From Bradyrhizobium sp. SK17 (GTDB taxonomy: Bacteria > Pseudomonadota > Alphaproteobacteria > Rhizobiales > Xanthobacteraceae), in NCBI RefSeq assembly GCF_002831585.1, contig NZ_CP025113.1, positions 4,355,001 through 4,419,000 of the forward strand: DNA of 64,000 bases. Reading direction: 5' to 3'. Made by a program: the position numbers and the translations under genes. Positions 17,275-26,026 of the stretch are shown one piece after another. Below the pieces are notes generated by a model. It saw only the letters and a program-made list of their open reading frames with translations, made no database searches and was not told where the DNA came from. How positions within the stretch are numbered: the stretch's first letter is position 1; every line of letters starts with the position of its first letter.

Positions 17275-19287
17275 ATGGCTCTGTTATCCCGGGTCGGTCG
17301 ATGGACCCTGGCCGGTGCGGCCGTCGCAACGCTCGCTTTGCCGCAGCCGTCGCAGGCCGAGCGCAGGATGTGGCCACAGGTCGCCGCGATGCACCCGATG
17401 GACGGGCTGACCACGGATGAGATCCGCTCGGTCACCGACGTCCTGCGTGGGGGCGGCAAGTTCGACGACGCCACGCGGGTCGTCTCGATGGCGCTCGACG
17501 AGGATCCCAAGGACGAGGTGCGGGCATGGCGGCCGGGACAGCCGTTCATGCGGCGGGCGATCGCGACGCTGTTGCAGGGCGGCCATCTCTACGAGGCGCA
17601 TATCGATCTCGCGGCGCGGCGCCTGCTCGGCTGGGACGAGGTCCAGGATCATGAAGCGGCGCTGACGATCGACGAACTGATGTCTGCCGGCGACCTGCCG
17701 AAGCAGGACCCGCGCTGGATCGCCGCGATGGCCAAGCGCGGCATCACCGACTTCAAGAATGTGTTGTGCCTGCCGCTGACGGTCGGGCCGGTGACCGATC
17801 CCGCCCTGAAGGGCCGCCGCCTGCTCAATGTCCCCTGCGTCGACACGACGGGTGCGGGCAACAATCTCTGGGGCAAGCCGATCGAGAATCTGGTCGCCCA
17901 GGTCGATCTCAAGAGCAAGACCGTGCTGTCGGTGACCGATCTCGGCGTGGTGCCGCCGCCGGCCCAGACCCCATCGCACGCTTATGCCGACTCCGGCAAA
18001 TACCGCAAGCTGCCGAAACCGATCGAGATCACGGCGCCGCAAGGCAGCAACGTGCATGTCGAGAGCGGCCAGGTGCACTGGGACAATTGGTCGTTCCACG
18101 TCCGCCTCGAGCCGCGTGTCGGCGCGGTGCTGTCGCTGATCCGCTACGACGATCACGGAACGCTGCGCGACATCGCCTACCAGATGTCGGCGAGCGAGAT
18201 GTTCGTGCCCTACATGGATCCAGCGCAGACCTGGTCGTTCCGCGCCTATATGGATATCGGCGAATACGGTTTCGGCGTGCTCTCCAGCGAATTGCAGCCC
18301 GGCGCGGATTGTCCCGAAGGCGCGCACTTCCTCGATCTCACGATCTCGGACACCAAGGGCAATCCGGTCGTGTCCAAGGGCGCGGTCTGCATCTTCGAGC
18401 GTCCGACCGGTGATCCGATCTGGCGCCACAGCGAATTGCTCAACAACACCGCCGAGGTGCGGCCGAACAACGAGCTGGTGGTGCGGATGGCGCCGGTGGT
18501 CGGCAATTACGACTATCTGGTCGACTATGTGTTCGACCGTGCCGGCAATATCGATGTGCGGCTGGGCGCCTACGGCATCGATGCGACCAAGGGCGTCGCG
18601 AGCCGGACCCTGAGCGATCCGACGGCCAAGCAGGATACAGCCTATGGCACGCTGGTGGACGAGCGGCTGCTGGCGGTCAACCACGATCACTACATGACGT
18701 TCCGGATCGACATGGACGTCGACGGCACCTCGAACCGGCTGGTCGAGGATCGCTTCAGCGTCCGCCGGCTCGACGAGGGCCAGCGCAAGAGCCTGTGGCA
18801 GGTCGAGACCAGGCCGGTCGCGACAGAAGGACCGATCACGCTGCCGCTGAACGCGGCGCAGTTCAGGATCGAGAGCACCGCCAAGACCAACAAGCAAGGC
18901 TACCGCACCAGCTATCAGCTGATGCCCGGCCACTCCGACGTCTCGTTGCTTGCCAAGGATGATCCGATCCAGTTGCGCGCCGGCTTCAGCGCCTACACGC
19001 TGTGGACCTCGGCCTACGCCAGGGACGAACGCTACGCTGCGGGCCAGTACCCCAACGAAAATGCCGAGGTCGATGGCCTGCCGAAATGGACCGCGGCGAA
19101 GCGGCCGATCGAGGATCGCGACCTCGTGCTGTGGTACACGGTGGGCTTCCGCCACGTGCCGCGTGCCGAGGATTGGCCGGTGATGCCCGGCCTGTGGCAC
19201 GGCTTCCGGCTGCGCCCGTTCAACTTCTTCGATCGCAATCCGGCGCTCGACGTGCCGCCGGCGGTCGATGCCAAGGCAGCCAAATGA
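17275..19287 (+). CDS. Copper amine oxidase (primary-amine oxidase family)
   Basis: This 670-residue protein has a signal peptide (to about PSQAE), so it acts in the periplasm or outside. The catalytic set of copper amine oxidases is complete: catalytic-base Asp327 in YMDIGEYG, the topaquinone-forming Tyr412 in VGNYDY, copper ligands His470 and His472 in NHDHYMTFRID, and His627 in GFRHVPRAEDWPVMP as the third ligand. The enzyme oxidises primary amines to aldehydes with release of ammonia and hydrogen peroxide. It lies 65 bp after livM in the same direction with a strong ribosome site (GAGGAGAGGG), and its stop overlaps the next small gene. Its presence with a transporter and an aldehyde dehydrogenase supports amine catabolism. 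Confidence 0.93.
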   Translation: MALLSRVGRWTLAGAAVATLALPQPSQAERRMWPQVAAMHPMDGLTTDEIRSVTDVLRGGGKFDDATRVVSMALDEDPKDEVRAWRPGQPFMRRAIATLLQGGHLYEAHIDLAARRLLGWDEVQDHEAALTIDELMSAGDLPKQDPRWIAAMAKRGITDFKNVLCLPLTVGPVTDPALKGRRLLNVPCVDTTGAGNNLWGKPIENLVAQVDLKSKTVLSVTDLGVVPPPAQTPSHAYADSGKYRKLPKPIEITAPQGSNVHVESGQVHWDNWSFHVRLEPRVGAVLSLIRYDDHGTLRDIAYQMSASEMFVPYMDPAQTWSFRAYMDIGEYGFGVLSSELQPGADCPEGAHFLDLTISDTKGNPVVSKGAVCIFERPTGDPIWRHSELLNNTAEVRPNNELVVRMAPVVGNYDYLVDYVFDRAGNIDVRLGAYGIDATKGVASRTLSDPTAKQDTAYGTLVDERLLAVNHDHYMTFRIDMDVDGTSNRLVEDRFSVRRLDEGQRKSLWQVETRPVATEGPITLPLNAAQFRIESTAKTNKQGYRTSYQLMPGHSDVSLLAKDDPIQLRAGFSAYTLWTSAYARDERYAAGQYPNENAEVDGLPKWTAAKRPIEDRDLVLWYTVGFRHVPRAEDWPVMPGLWHGFRLRPFNFFDRNPALDVPPAVDAKAAK

Positions 19288-19592
19288 CGCGGCGCTTCCG
19301 CGTGGTCACTGTTGCGGCGCTGGCGGTGTTGGCAACGCAGCCGGCGGCGCGCGGCGCGACCGCTGAAAGCAGCGCCGACGATGCGTCCTTGCTCTATCTG
19401 AGCAGCAGCGATTGGGCGCGCCAATCCGCGCCGCGCAAGGTCGCGCTGGCGGCCGACTTCATGCGGATCTTCTGCACCGATCAGCGGATGTCGGCGGCAT
19501 CGCTGGCCGATTGCCTCGACCGCGACAGGGTGGATGGCGCACCGTTCGAGCGCGCCATGGCGTGCGTGAGCGCGCTGTCAGCCGGCCGCTGA
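19284..19592 (+). CDS. Small secreted protein of unknown function, coupled to the amine oxidase
   Basis: This 102-residue protein begins with a signal peptide (MTRRFRVVTVAALAVLATQ, cleavage probably after ARG-A). The mature part has three cysteines (FCTDQ, ADCLD, MACVS) and no motif I recognise. Its ATG overlaps the stop of the copper amine oxidase (ATGA), so it is probably co-translated and exported to the same compartment. It might be an accessory factor, for example in oxidase maturation; that is inference. Its last 15 bases overlap the end of the convergent aminotransferase gene. Confidence 0.75.
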   Translation: MTRRFRVVTVAALAVLATQPAARGATAESSADDASLLYLSSSDWARQSAPRKVALAADFMRIFCTDQRMSAASLADCLDRDRVDGAPFERAMACVSALSAGR

Positions 19593-20930
19593 CAGACCGG
19601 CGTCGATACCTGCCGCGATCCGCTTGACGTCGGCCGCGGTGAGGATCAGGGGCGGGGACAGGATCAGGTTGTTGCCGGAAACGCGCAGCATCACGCCGGC
19701 CTCGTAGGCGCTGTCCGCGACCTTCGCCATCGTCTTCTTGTCGGCCGGCTTCTTGCTGTCGCGATCCGCAACCAGCTCGAGCGCGGCCATCAGGCCCTTG
19801 CCCCTGACGTCGCCGACGAGGGCGTGCTTGGCTTTGAGCGCGGCCAGCGCCTGCGCGAGGTCCTTGCCGCGCGCGGCGGCATTCTCGTCCAGCTTGAGGC
19901 GGCGCGTCTCGGCGAGCGCCGCGATGCCGGCAGCACAGCCGACCGGATGGCCCGAATAGGTGTAGCCATGGCCGATCGAGCCGAAGGTCGTGGTGTCGGC
20001 CTCGAAGGCCTCGGCGACGGCTTCACCGATCAGCGTCGCGCCGAGCGGGAAGTAGCCCGAGGTGATCGCCTTGGCCATCGTCATCATGTCGGGCTTCACG
20101 CCCCACAGCCGCGAGCCCGACCATGCGCCGGTGCGCCCGAAGCCGGTGACGACCTCGTCCGCGATCATCAGGATGCCGTGACGATCGCAGATCTCGCGTG
20201 CCAGCTTCATGAAGTTGTCCGGCGGCACGATCACGCCGCCGGCGCCGAGCACCGGCTCCATGATGAAGGCCGCGATGGTGTCGCCGCCCTGGAACGCGAT
20301 CTCCTCCTCCATCGCTGCCGCGCAAAGCTGCGCGAGCTTTGCCGGATCGCTCTCGTTGAACGGATTGCGATAGGTCGACGGCGCCGGGATATGGAAGACA
20401 CCCGGCAGCATCGGCTCATAGTTGCGACGGAAATTGGCGTTGCCGTTGACGGACGCGCCGCCGAAATGGGTGCCGTGATAGCCTTTCTTCAATGCCAGGA
20501 ATTTGGTGCGGTCGGCCTGGCCCTTGATCTTCCAGTACTGCCGCGCGAGCCGCAGCGCGGTCTCGACCGAGTCCGATCCACCTGACGTAAAGAAGGCGCG
20601 CACCATGCCCTCGGGCTTGAACCATTCGGTGAGCTCGTAGGCGAGCTCGATCGCGGGACCGCTCGAAGTGCCGCGGAAGCCCGAATAGTATGGCAGCGCA
20701 CTGAGCTGCTCGTTGATTGCCCGCTTGATCGGATCGCAGCTGTAGCCGAGGTTGACGTTCCACAGGCCGCCCACCGCATCGATCACGGTCTTGCCGTCGA
20801 TATCGGTGACTTCGACGCCTTCGCCCTTCATCACGATCCGTGGCGGTTGCGCCCGCATCTCGGCGGGATGGGCCATCGGATGCCAGATCGGCTTGGCGTT
20901 GTTCTCAACCAGGAAGTTTCTGTCGCGCAT
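19578..20930 (-). CDS. Class III aminotransferase (omega-amino acid/amine:pyruvate type)
   Basis: This 450-residue PLP enzyme starts WHPMAHPAEM and has GGLWNVNLGYSCDP, FTSGGSDSVETALRLARQYW, KKGYHGTHFGGASV, ADEVVTGFGRTG and Lys287 in MAKAITSGYFPLGA, the likely PLP lysine. The sequence style is that of beta-alanine/omega-amino acid:pyruvate and diamine:pyruvate transaminases. It would convert a terminal amino group to an aldehyde in the cytoplasm. It is the last gene of the leftward operon after the Tm-1-like and HAD genes, 87 bp behind the latter. The exact amine donor is not readable. Confidence 0.92.
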   Translation of the reverse strand: MRDRNFLVENNAKPIWHPMAHPAEMRAQPPRIVMKGEGVEVTDIDGKTVIDAVGGLWNVNLGYSCDPIKRAINEQLSALPYYSGFRGTSSGPAIELAYELTEWFKPEGMVRAFFTSGGSDSVETALRLARQYWKIKGQADRTKFLALKKGYHGTHFGGASVNGNANFRRNYEPMLPGVFHIPAPSTYRNPFNESDPAKLAQLCAAAMEEEIAFQGGDTIAAFIMEPVLGAGGVIVPPDNFMKLAREICDRHGILMIADEVVTGFGRTGAWSGSRLWGVKPDMMTMAKAITSGYFPLGATLIGEAVAEAFEADTTTFGSIGHGYTYSGHPVGCAAGIAALAETRRLKLDENAAARGKDLAQALAALKAKHALVGDVRGKGLMAALELVADRDSKKPADKKTMAKVADSAYEAGVMLRVSGNNLILSPPLILTAADVKRIAAGIDAGLSAAG

Positions 20931-21017
20931 GATCGCTCTCTGTCCGGCTAGGGCCTGTTCGTTCCGACGGAATCGAAACGGGGCTCCAGATTCTCACCCA
21001 TTCGCTCGAAAAACGCC

Positions 21018-21683
21018 TTACTCGAATTGCAGCCCGAAATGCCGCAGCGCCTCGCTGTAGGACGCGGCCGGGCTGCGTACGTCAAACAGCACCGTGCGCA
21101 TGTTGCACGCAACGGCGCCGGTGATGTTGCGGCGCTGGTCGTCGACGAACACGCAATTGTCCGCCTCCAGCGCCAGTTCGTCCAGCACGCTTTGATAGGC
21201 ACGGGGGTCGGGTTTCAGAATCCCGGTATGGGTCGCGTCGACGATGGTATCGAAGCGCTTGAGGATCGGAAGCCGGGACCGGAAATCGGCACCGTAGAAC
21301 AGGTCGAGCTCGTTCGACAGGATGGCGAGCCGGAACCCGGCGTCGGCGGCGAGATTGATCGCGCGTGCCGCCTCGGGACGGATCACGGTTTCGGGATCGG
21401 CGCCGCGCGCACGCTTCACGAAGGTTTCCATGTCGCGCCAGTCTTCGCCGACCATCCGCCCGACCTCGCGGCTGCGGGTCAGCCAATAGTCGCGCTCCGA
21501 AATCTCGCCGCGCTGCATGGACGTCCACAGCGGATCGCTGTCGGGCGCGAATGGGCCGAGCCATTTCAGCGTGCACGGCGCGAGCCCGAGCGCATGCTCG
21601 GTCAGGTCATGGGTCTCGAACAGGGTCTTCGAGATGACGCCGCCGAAATCGAGCACCAGGGCCTGGGCAAGCGGCCGCGTCAT
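21018..21683 (-). CDS. HAD-superfamily hydrolase
   Basis: This 221-residue protein has motif I LDFGGVI (Asp nucleophile followed by Gly in place of the second Asp), motif II LAILSNE, Lys in GILKPDPRAYQ, and motif III CVFVDDQRRNITGA. This variant occurs in HAD-type hydrolases and phosphatases annotated as IA-variant 3. The ATG overlaps the stop of the Tm-1-like gene (ATGA), so the two are co-translated. Substrate unknown; the link to the Tm-1-like protein suggests a paired reaction. Confidence 0.88.
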   Translation of the reverse strand: MTRPLAQALVLDFGGVISKTLFETHDLTEHALGLAPCTLKWLGPFAPDSDPLWTSMQRGEISERDYWLTRSREVGRMVGEDWRDMETFVKRARGADPETVIRPEAARAINLAADAGFRLAILSNELDLFYGADFRSRLPILKRFDTIVDATHTGILKPDPRAYQSVLDELALEADNCVFVDDQRRNITGAVACNMRTVLFDVRSPAASYSEALRHFGLQFE

Positions 21684-22933
21684 GCGGCCACCGTAGCGCG
21701 GCCGGCCGGGACGATGCCGGCCGCGACCCATCGGTCGAAGATCGCGAGCACCGTCTCGTTGAATGCCGTACTGTTGATGTGGTCCTTGATCTCGTGCAAC
21801 TCGACCGGCGCCCGGATCGCCGACCGCATGGCGTCGACAAAGGCGGCGAGGGCGTCGGGATCGTGCAGCGCCTCGCCGTCGCGGTCCCATTGCTGGATGC
21901 CGCCGGCCGGCAGCACGAAGGCGACCGGTGCGCTGGCGCGCGATAATTTTTCGGCAATCGCGCCCGCGATCCGACGGCGATCGGCTGCCCCCGACGTCGC
22001 CGAGGCGAGCAGCCGGTTATGCGCGTGGAACGGACGATCCGACAGCTCCTTCGGGACCCCGAGCCATGCCGGGAAGTCCACCATGTCGACCGCGCCGGGG
22101 GCGACGATCTGCGGAATGCCGGCCCGGCCGGCATTCTCCAACCGATCAGCGCCGGAATTGACCACCGAGCCGGTGAGCTGATTGGCGACTTCCTGGAGAC
22201 TGAGATCCAGCACCGCGGCGAAACCGCGCTGAGCTGCGATCGATTCCATCGCGCGGCCGCCCATGCCGGTGGTGTGGAAGACGACCACTTCGTAACCGCG
22301 CCGCTCGAGCTGCGGTTTGAGCTCGACCATGTAGCGCAGGCAGCTCTTGCCGAGCGAGGTGATCGCAACCACCGGGCGGTCCTTGCGCGGCTTGATCGCG
22401 CTCCTTGCCGCGCCGACGATCGCGCCGCAGGCTTGCGACAGCACCGCGGTGCAGGTACCGTTGAGGCCATAGAGGCCGCCGGCCCACAGGATCATCATCA
22501 GATCGGCGGCGACGCGCTCGGGCGGGATCAGATGCGAGAATGCAACCGTCGAGACGATCAGCTTCGGCAGGCCGAGCGGTAGCGCCTGCGCGACATCGAG
22601 CGCGAGGTCGGTGCCCATCGTGCCGCCGATCGCGATCACGCCGTCGATGGCATCTTGTGCCGCGAGTTCGCGCGCGAGATTTGCGGCGCCGATCGCCATC
22701 AAGGACATCGCGGAGTTCTCGTCGCCGCTCGATGCGATCGCCTCGATCGTGGTCTCGGCGGCGGCCGCGACCGCGCGCTTGTCGTGCTCGGGCTGGTAAG
22801 GCGGGTCGCCGAGCACGCTGATGTCCATCATGATGGTGTTGCCGCCGGCACGGGCGATGCACTCGCTCATGAACAGCAACTCGTCGGCCTTGGTGTCGCC
22901 GGTTCCGATCAGGAGAATGCGGGGTTGCGTCAT
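21680..22933 (-). CDS. Tm-1-like ATP-binding domain protein (UPF0261)
   Basis: This 417-residue protein has the UPF0261/Tm-1-like sequence throughout: ILLIGTGDTKADELLFMSECI, GVIAIGGTMGTDLAL, LPLGLPKLIVSTVAFSHLI, GLYGLNGTCTAVLSQACGAI and VVVFHTTGMGGRAMESI. The family is named after the plant virus-resistance protein Tm-1; in bacteria its reaction is poorly known. ATG 22933 is chosen (family-like MTQPRILLIG); ATG 22942 is equally possible. It heads the leftward operon (HAD hydrolase, aminotransferase) and is divergent from the aldehyde dehydrogenase with dyad D between them. Confidence 0.9.
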   Translation of the reverse strand: MTQPRILLIGTGDTKADELLFMSECIARAGGNTIMMDISVLGDPPYQPEHDKRAVAAAAETTIEAIASSGDENSAMSLMAIGAANLARELAAQDAIDGVIAIGGTMGTDLALDVAQALPLGLPKLIVSTVAFSHLIPPERVAADLMMILWAGGLYGLNGTCTAVLSQACGAIVGAARSAIKPRKDRPVVAITSLGKSCLRYMVELKPQLERRGYEVVVFHTTGMGGRAMESIAAQRGFAAVLDLSLQEVANQLTGSVVNSGADRLENAGRAGIPQIVAPGAVDMVDFPAWLGVPKELSDRPFHAHNRLLASATSGAADRRRIAGAIAEKLSRASAPVAFVLPAGGIQQWDRDGEALHDPDALAAFVDAMRSAIRAPVELHEIKDHINSTAFNETVLAIFDRWVAAGIVPAGRATVAA

Positions 22934-23053
22934 CTCGGGCATGACCTTCGGCTCGCCGGCGGGCGTAAGGGATGGTGACAACCGGTTTGCACAGCGCAGA
23001 CGGAGCGCTCGGCCATCGTGGGATCACGCTATGGGGATGGGCCCGGTGGTGAC

Positions 23054-23071
23054 ATCCACCTATCGGTTGAT
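23054..23071. promoter_or_regulatory. Dyad D: ATCCACC-TATC-GGTTGAT, candidate operator
   Basis: The left arm is identical to dyads B and C and the right arm has one change. TTGCT-like bases follow, as at dyad B. It lies in the 223-bp divergent region, 120 bp from the Tm-1-like start and 85 bp from the aldehyde dehydrogenase start, so one site could control both operons. Confidence 0.5.
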
Positions 23072-23156
23072 TGCTGGCAAAGCCTTGATTTGGCGAGGAT
23101 TGCACCATGTAAGCACGCCCGCCGAGGGGCTGCTCCGCCAGCACACAACGAGTCGC

Positions 23157-24641
23157 ATGCAGCAAGCCCAGATCGATCGATTGCGGTCGGCCGCCATTCC
23201 GGCCCAGCAACTCTTTGTCGGCGGCCGAGTGGTGCCGGCGCTCGGCGAGGCGCGGATCGACGTGGTGTCGCCGATTGACGGCCGGCTGCTGACCACGATC
23301 GCCGACGGCAATGCCGCCGATATCGACCGCGCGGTGAAGCGTGCCCGGGATGCGTTCGAGCAGGGCGGCTGGTCGCGTGCCCCGCCGGCGCAGCGCAAGA
23401 AAGTCCTGCTGCGGTTCGCCGATCTGATCGAGCAGCACGCGCTCGAGATCGCAGTGCTTGGCGTGCGCGACAATGGCACCGAGATCGGCATGGCCTACAA
23501 GGCCGAACCGTTGTCGGCGGCAGGAACCATTCGTTACTACGCCGAGGCAATCGACAAGGTCTTTGGCGAGATCGCGCCGACCGCGGGGGACGTGCTCGGC
23601 CTGGTGCATCGCGAACCGCTCGGTGTGGTCGGCGTGATCGTGCCGTGGAACTTCCCGCTGATGATCGGAGCGTGGAAGATCGGCCCCGCGCTCGCCGCCG
23701 GAAATTCGGTCGTGGTCAAGCCGCCGGAGCTTGCCTCGCTGACGCTGCTGCGGCTTGCCGAGCTGGCGGCGGAGGCAGGGTTGCCGGACGGCGTGTTCAA
23801 CGTCGTCACCGGTCGTGGCGCATCGGCCGGCGAAGCGCTGGCGCTGCACATGGATGTCGATGTGCTGGCCTTCACCGGCTCGGGCGCGGTCGGCCGCCGG
23901 CTGCTGGAATGTTCGGCGCGCTCGAACCTGAAGCGCGTCCATCTCGAGCTCGGCGGCAAGTCGCCCAACATCGTGTTCGCCGACGTGCCTGATATCAAGC
24001 AGGCGGCCAAGGTCTCGGCCAACGGCATCTTCCGCAACTCGGGCCAGGTCTGCGTCGCCGGCTCGCGGCTGCTGGTGCAGTCGGCGATCTATGACCGCTT
24101 CATGGCCGAGCTGCTCGACGCCACCGCCGGGCTCCGCGTCGGAGATCCGCTCGATCTGACGTCCGATATCGGCGCCGTCGCCAGCAAGATGCAGCTGCGC
24201 AAGAACCGCGACGCCGTCGCCCGCGCAGAAGCGCAGGGTGCGAAGCGGCTGATCGGCGGCGAGCAGATCCGCGTCGACAGCGGCGGAAACTTCATGGCGC
24301 CCGCGATCCTCGCCGAGGTGACGCCGGCGATGGAGGTGTGGCGCGATGAAGTGTTCGGGCCGGTGCTGTCGGTCACACGGTTCGAGAGCGAGGAAGAGGC
24401 CGTCGCACTGGCCAATGCGACGCCCTATGGGCTTGCGTCGGCGGTGTGGACCGGCGCGCTGTCGACGGCGCATCGCATGGTGCGCGCGGTGAGGGCCGGC
24501 GTCGTTCACGTCAACGCCTATGGCGGCGCCGACATCACGGTGCCGCTCGGCGGTTTCAAGCAATCTGGCTTCGGACGCGACAAGTCGCTCCACGCCCTCG
24601 ACGCCTATACCGACCTCAAGACCGCCTGGATCGCGCTATGA
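23157..24641 (+). CDS. NAD(P)-dependent aldehyde dehydrogenase
   Basis: This 494-residue enzyme, the normal family length, has VVGVIVPWNFPLMIGAWKIGPALAAGN, FTGSGAVGR, Glu264 in LELGGKSPNIVF and catalytic Cys299 in NSGQVCVAGSR. It oxidises an aldehyde to a carboxylate in the cytoplasm; in this setting the aldehyde would come from the amine oxidase or the aminotransferases. ATG 23157 gives a family-like N terminus (QQLFVGGRVV shortly after); its ribosome site is weak. It overlaps the next gene by four bases. Confidence 0.92.
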   Translation: MQQAQIDRLRSAAIPAQQLFVGGRVVPALGEARIDVVSPIDGRLLTTIADGNAADIDRAVKRARDAFEQGGWSRAPPAQRKKVLLRFADLIEQHALEIAVLGVRDNGTEIGMAYKAEPLSAAGTIRYYAEAIDKVFGEIAPTAGDVLGLVHREPLGVVGVIVPWNFPLMIGAWKIGPALAAGNSVVVKPPELASLTLLRLAELAAEAGLPDGVFNVVTGRGASAGEALALHMDVDVLAFTGSGAVGRRLLECSARSNLKRVHLELGGKSPNIVFADVPDIKQAAKVSANGIFRNSGQVCVAGSRLLVQSAIYDRFMAELLDATAGLRVGDPLDLTSDIGAVASKMQLRKNRDAVARAEAQGAKRLIGGEQIRVDSGGNFMAPAILAEVTPAMEVWRDEVFGPVLSVTRFESEEEAVALANATPYGLASAVWTGALSTAHRMVRAVRAGVVHVNAYGGADITVPLGGFKQSGFGRDKSLHALDAYTDLKTAWIAL

Positions 24642-26026
24642 CATCTGCAACCACTGAACGCGCCGGCGTTCTGAACCGTTTGCTCGATGCCGAGCAGGAA
24701 CGCTTTCGCGCGCTGCATCCGCGATCGGCCGCGGCATGGCAGGAAGGCCGGCAGCATTTCCTCTATGGCGGCCCATCGCACTGGATGCGGCGCTGGGCGG
24801 GCGGCTTCCCGATTTATGCCGAGGAAGCGCAAGGGGCGCATATCAGGGACATCGACGGGCGCGACTATATCGATTTTTGCCTCGGCGACACCGGCGGCAT
24901 GTGTGGGCACGCGCCCGAGGCGGTGACGGAGGCAGCGCTCGATCAGCTCAGGCGTGGCACGACCATGATGCTGCCGACCGAGGACAGTCTCTGGGTCGGC
25001 GCCGAGCTGTCGCGCCGCTTCGGTCCGAAATACTGGACCCTGACGACGTCGGCGACCGACGCCAACCGCGCCGCGATCCGCATCTCGCGCATGATCACCG
25101 ACCGCCGCAAGGTACTGGTGTTCTCCGGCTGCTATCATGGCGGCGTCGAGGAGGCGCATGTCGAGATCCGCGACGGCAGGGTCGGCCTGCGCAACACGAT
25201 CCATCCCAACGGCATCGATCATGATGCCGTCAGCCGGGTGGTCGAGTTCAACGATGTCGCGGCACTGGAAGCAGCGCTGGCGCAGGGCGATGTCGCCTGC
25301 GTGCTGACCGAGCCGCTGATGACCAATTTTGGCATGATCCCGGTCGCTGAAGGGTTTCACGAGACCTTGCGCGAGCTGACGCGCCGCGCCGGCACTATCC
25401 TGATCATCGACGAGACCCATACGCTGTCCTGCGGACCGGGCGGCTACACCGCAAGCCATGGGATCGAGCCCGACATTTTTGTTGCCGGCAAGGCTATCGC
25501 GGGTGGCATTCCCGCCGGCATATTCGGTCTGAGCCAGGAGATCGCCGAGCGACTCTGGAAACAGGTCCCCTACGTCAATCCGCGCGAGCGGCAGTCCGCA
25601 CATCTCGGATTCGGCGGCACGCTCGCCGGCAACGCATTGACGGTCGCGACCATGCGCGCGGTGCTGGAGAAGGTACTGACCTCGGCGAATTACGAGCGGA
25701 TGATCGGGGCCGCGACCTGGCTCGCGCAGGAAGCGCGCCACCTGATCGAGACCGCCGGTCTGCCATGGCACGTCACGCAGATCGGCGCGCGCGCCGAGAT
25801 CATGTTCATGCCGCATCCGCCGCGCAGCGGCGCCGACGTCATCGCCGGCCGGCAGCCCGATCTCGAGACCCTGCTGCATGCGTTCTACATGAACGAGGGC
25901 ATTCTGGTGACGCCGTTCCACACCATGCTGCTGATGTGTCCGGCGACGTCGGCGCGGGACGTCGACCAGCACACCGCGGTGTTCGGGCGATTCATCGACC
26001 TGGTGCGAGGCGCGGGAGCAATCTGA
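24638..26026 (+). CDS. Class III aminotransferase (glutamate-1-semialdehyde aminomutase-like branch)
   Basis: This 462-residue PLP enzyme has DGRDYIDFCLGDTGGMCGHAPEAV, TTSATDANRAAIRISRMIT, FSGCYHGGVEE, IIDETHTLSCGPGG and likely PLP Lys285 in VAGKAIAGGIPAGIFG. The sequence resembles the GSA-aminomutase-like group more than the omega-transaminase at 19578. The start ATG overlaps the aldehyde dehydrogenase stop (ATGA) and its own stop overlaps the start of the following SDR gene, so the genes are translationally coupled. Substrate unknown. Confidence 0.9.
   Translation: MTSATTERAGVLNRLLDAEQERFRALHPRSAAAWQEGRQHFLYGGPSHWMRRWAGGFPIYAEEAQGAHIRDIDGRDYIDFCLGDTGGMCGHAPEAVTEAALDQLRRGTTMMLPTEDSLWVGAELSRRFGPKYWTLTTSATDANRAAIRISRMITDRRKVLVFSGCYHGGVEEAHVEIRDGRVGLRNTIHPNGIDHDAVSRVVEFNDVAALEAALAQGDVACVLTEPLMTNFGMIPVAEGFHETLRELTRRAGTILIIDETHTLSCGPGGYTASHGIEPDIFVAGKAIAGGIPAGIFGLSQEIAERLWKQVPYVNPRERQSAHLGFGGTLAGNALTVATMRAVLEKVLTSANYERMIGAATWLAQEARHLIETAGLPWHVTQIGARAEIMFMPHPPRSGADVIAGRQPDLETLLHAFYMNEGILVTPFHTMLLMCPATSARDVDQHTAVFGRFIDLVRGAGAI

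Noticed and set aside
22146..24593. Open frame of 815 codons on the minus strand over the aldehyde dehydrogenase
   Set aside because: It lies antisense to and out of frame with well-supported Tm-1-like and dehydrogenase genes, and its sequence matches no family.
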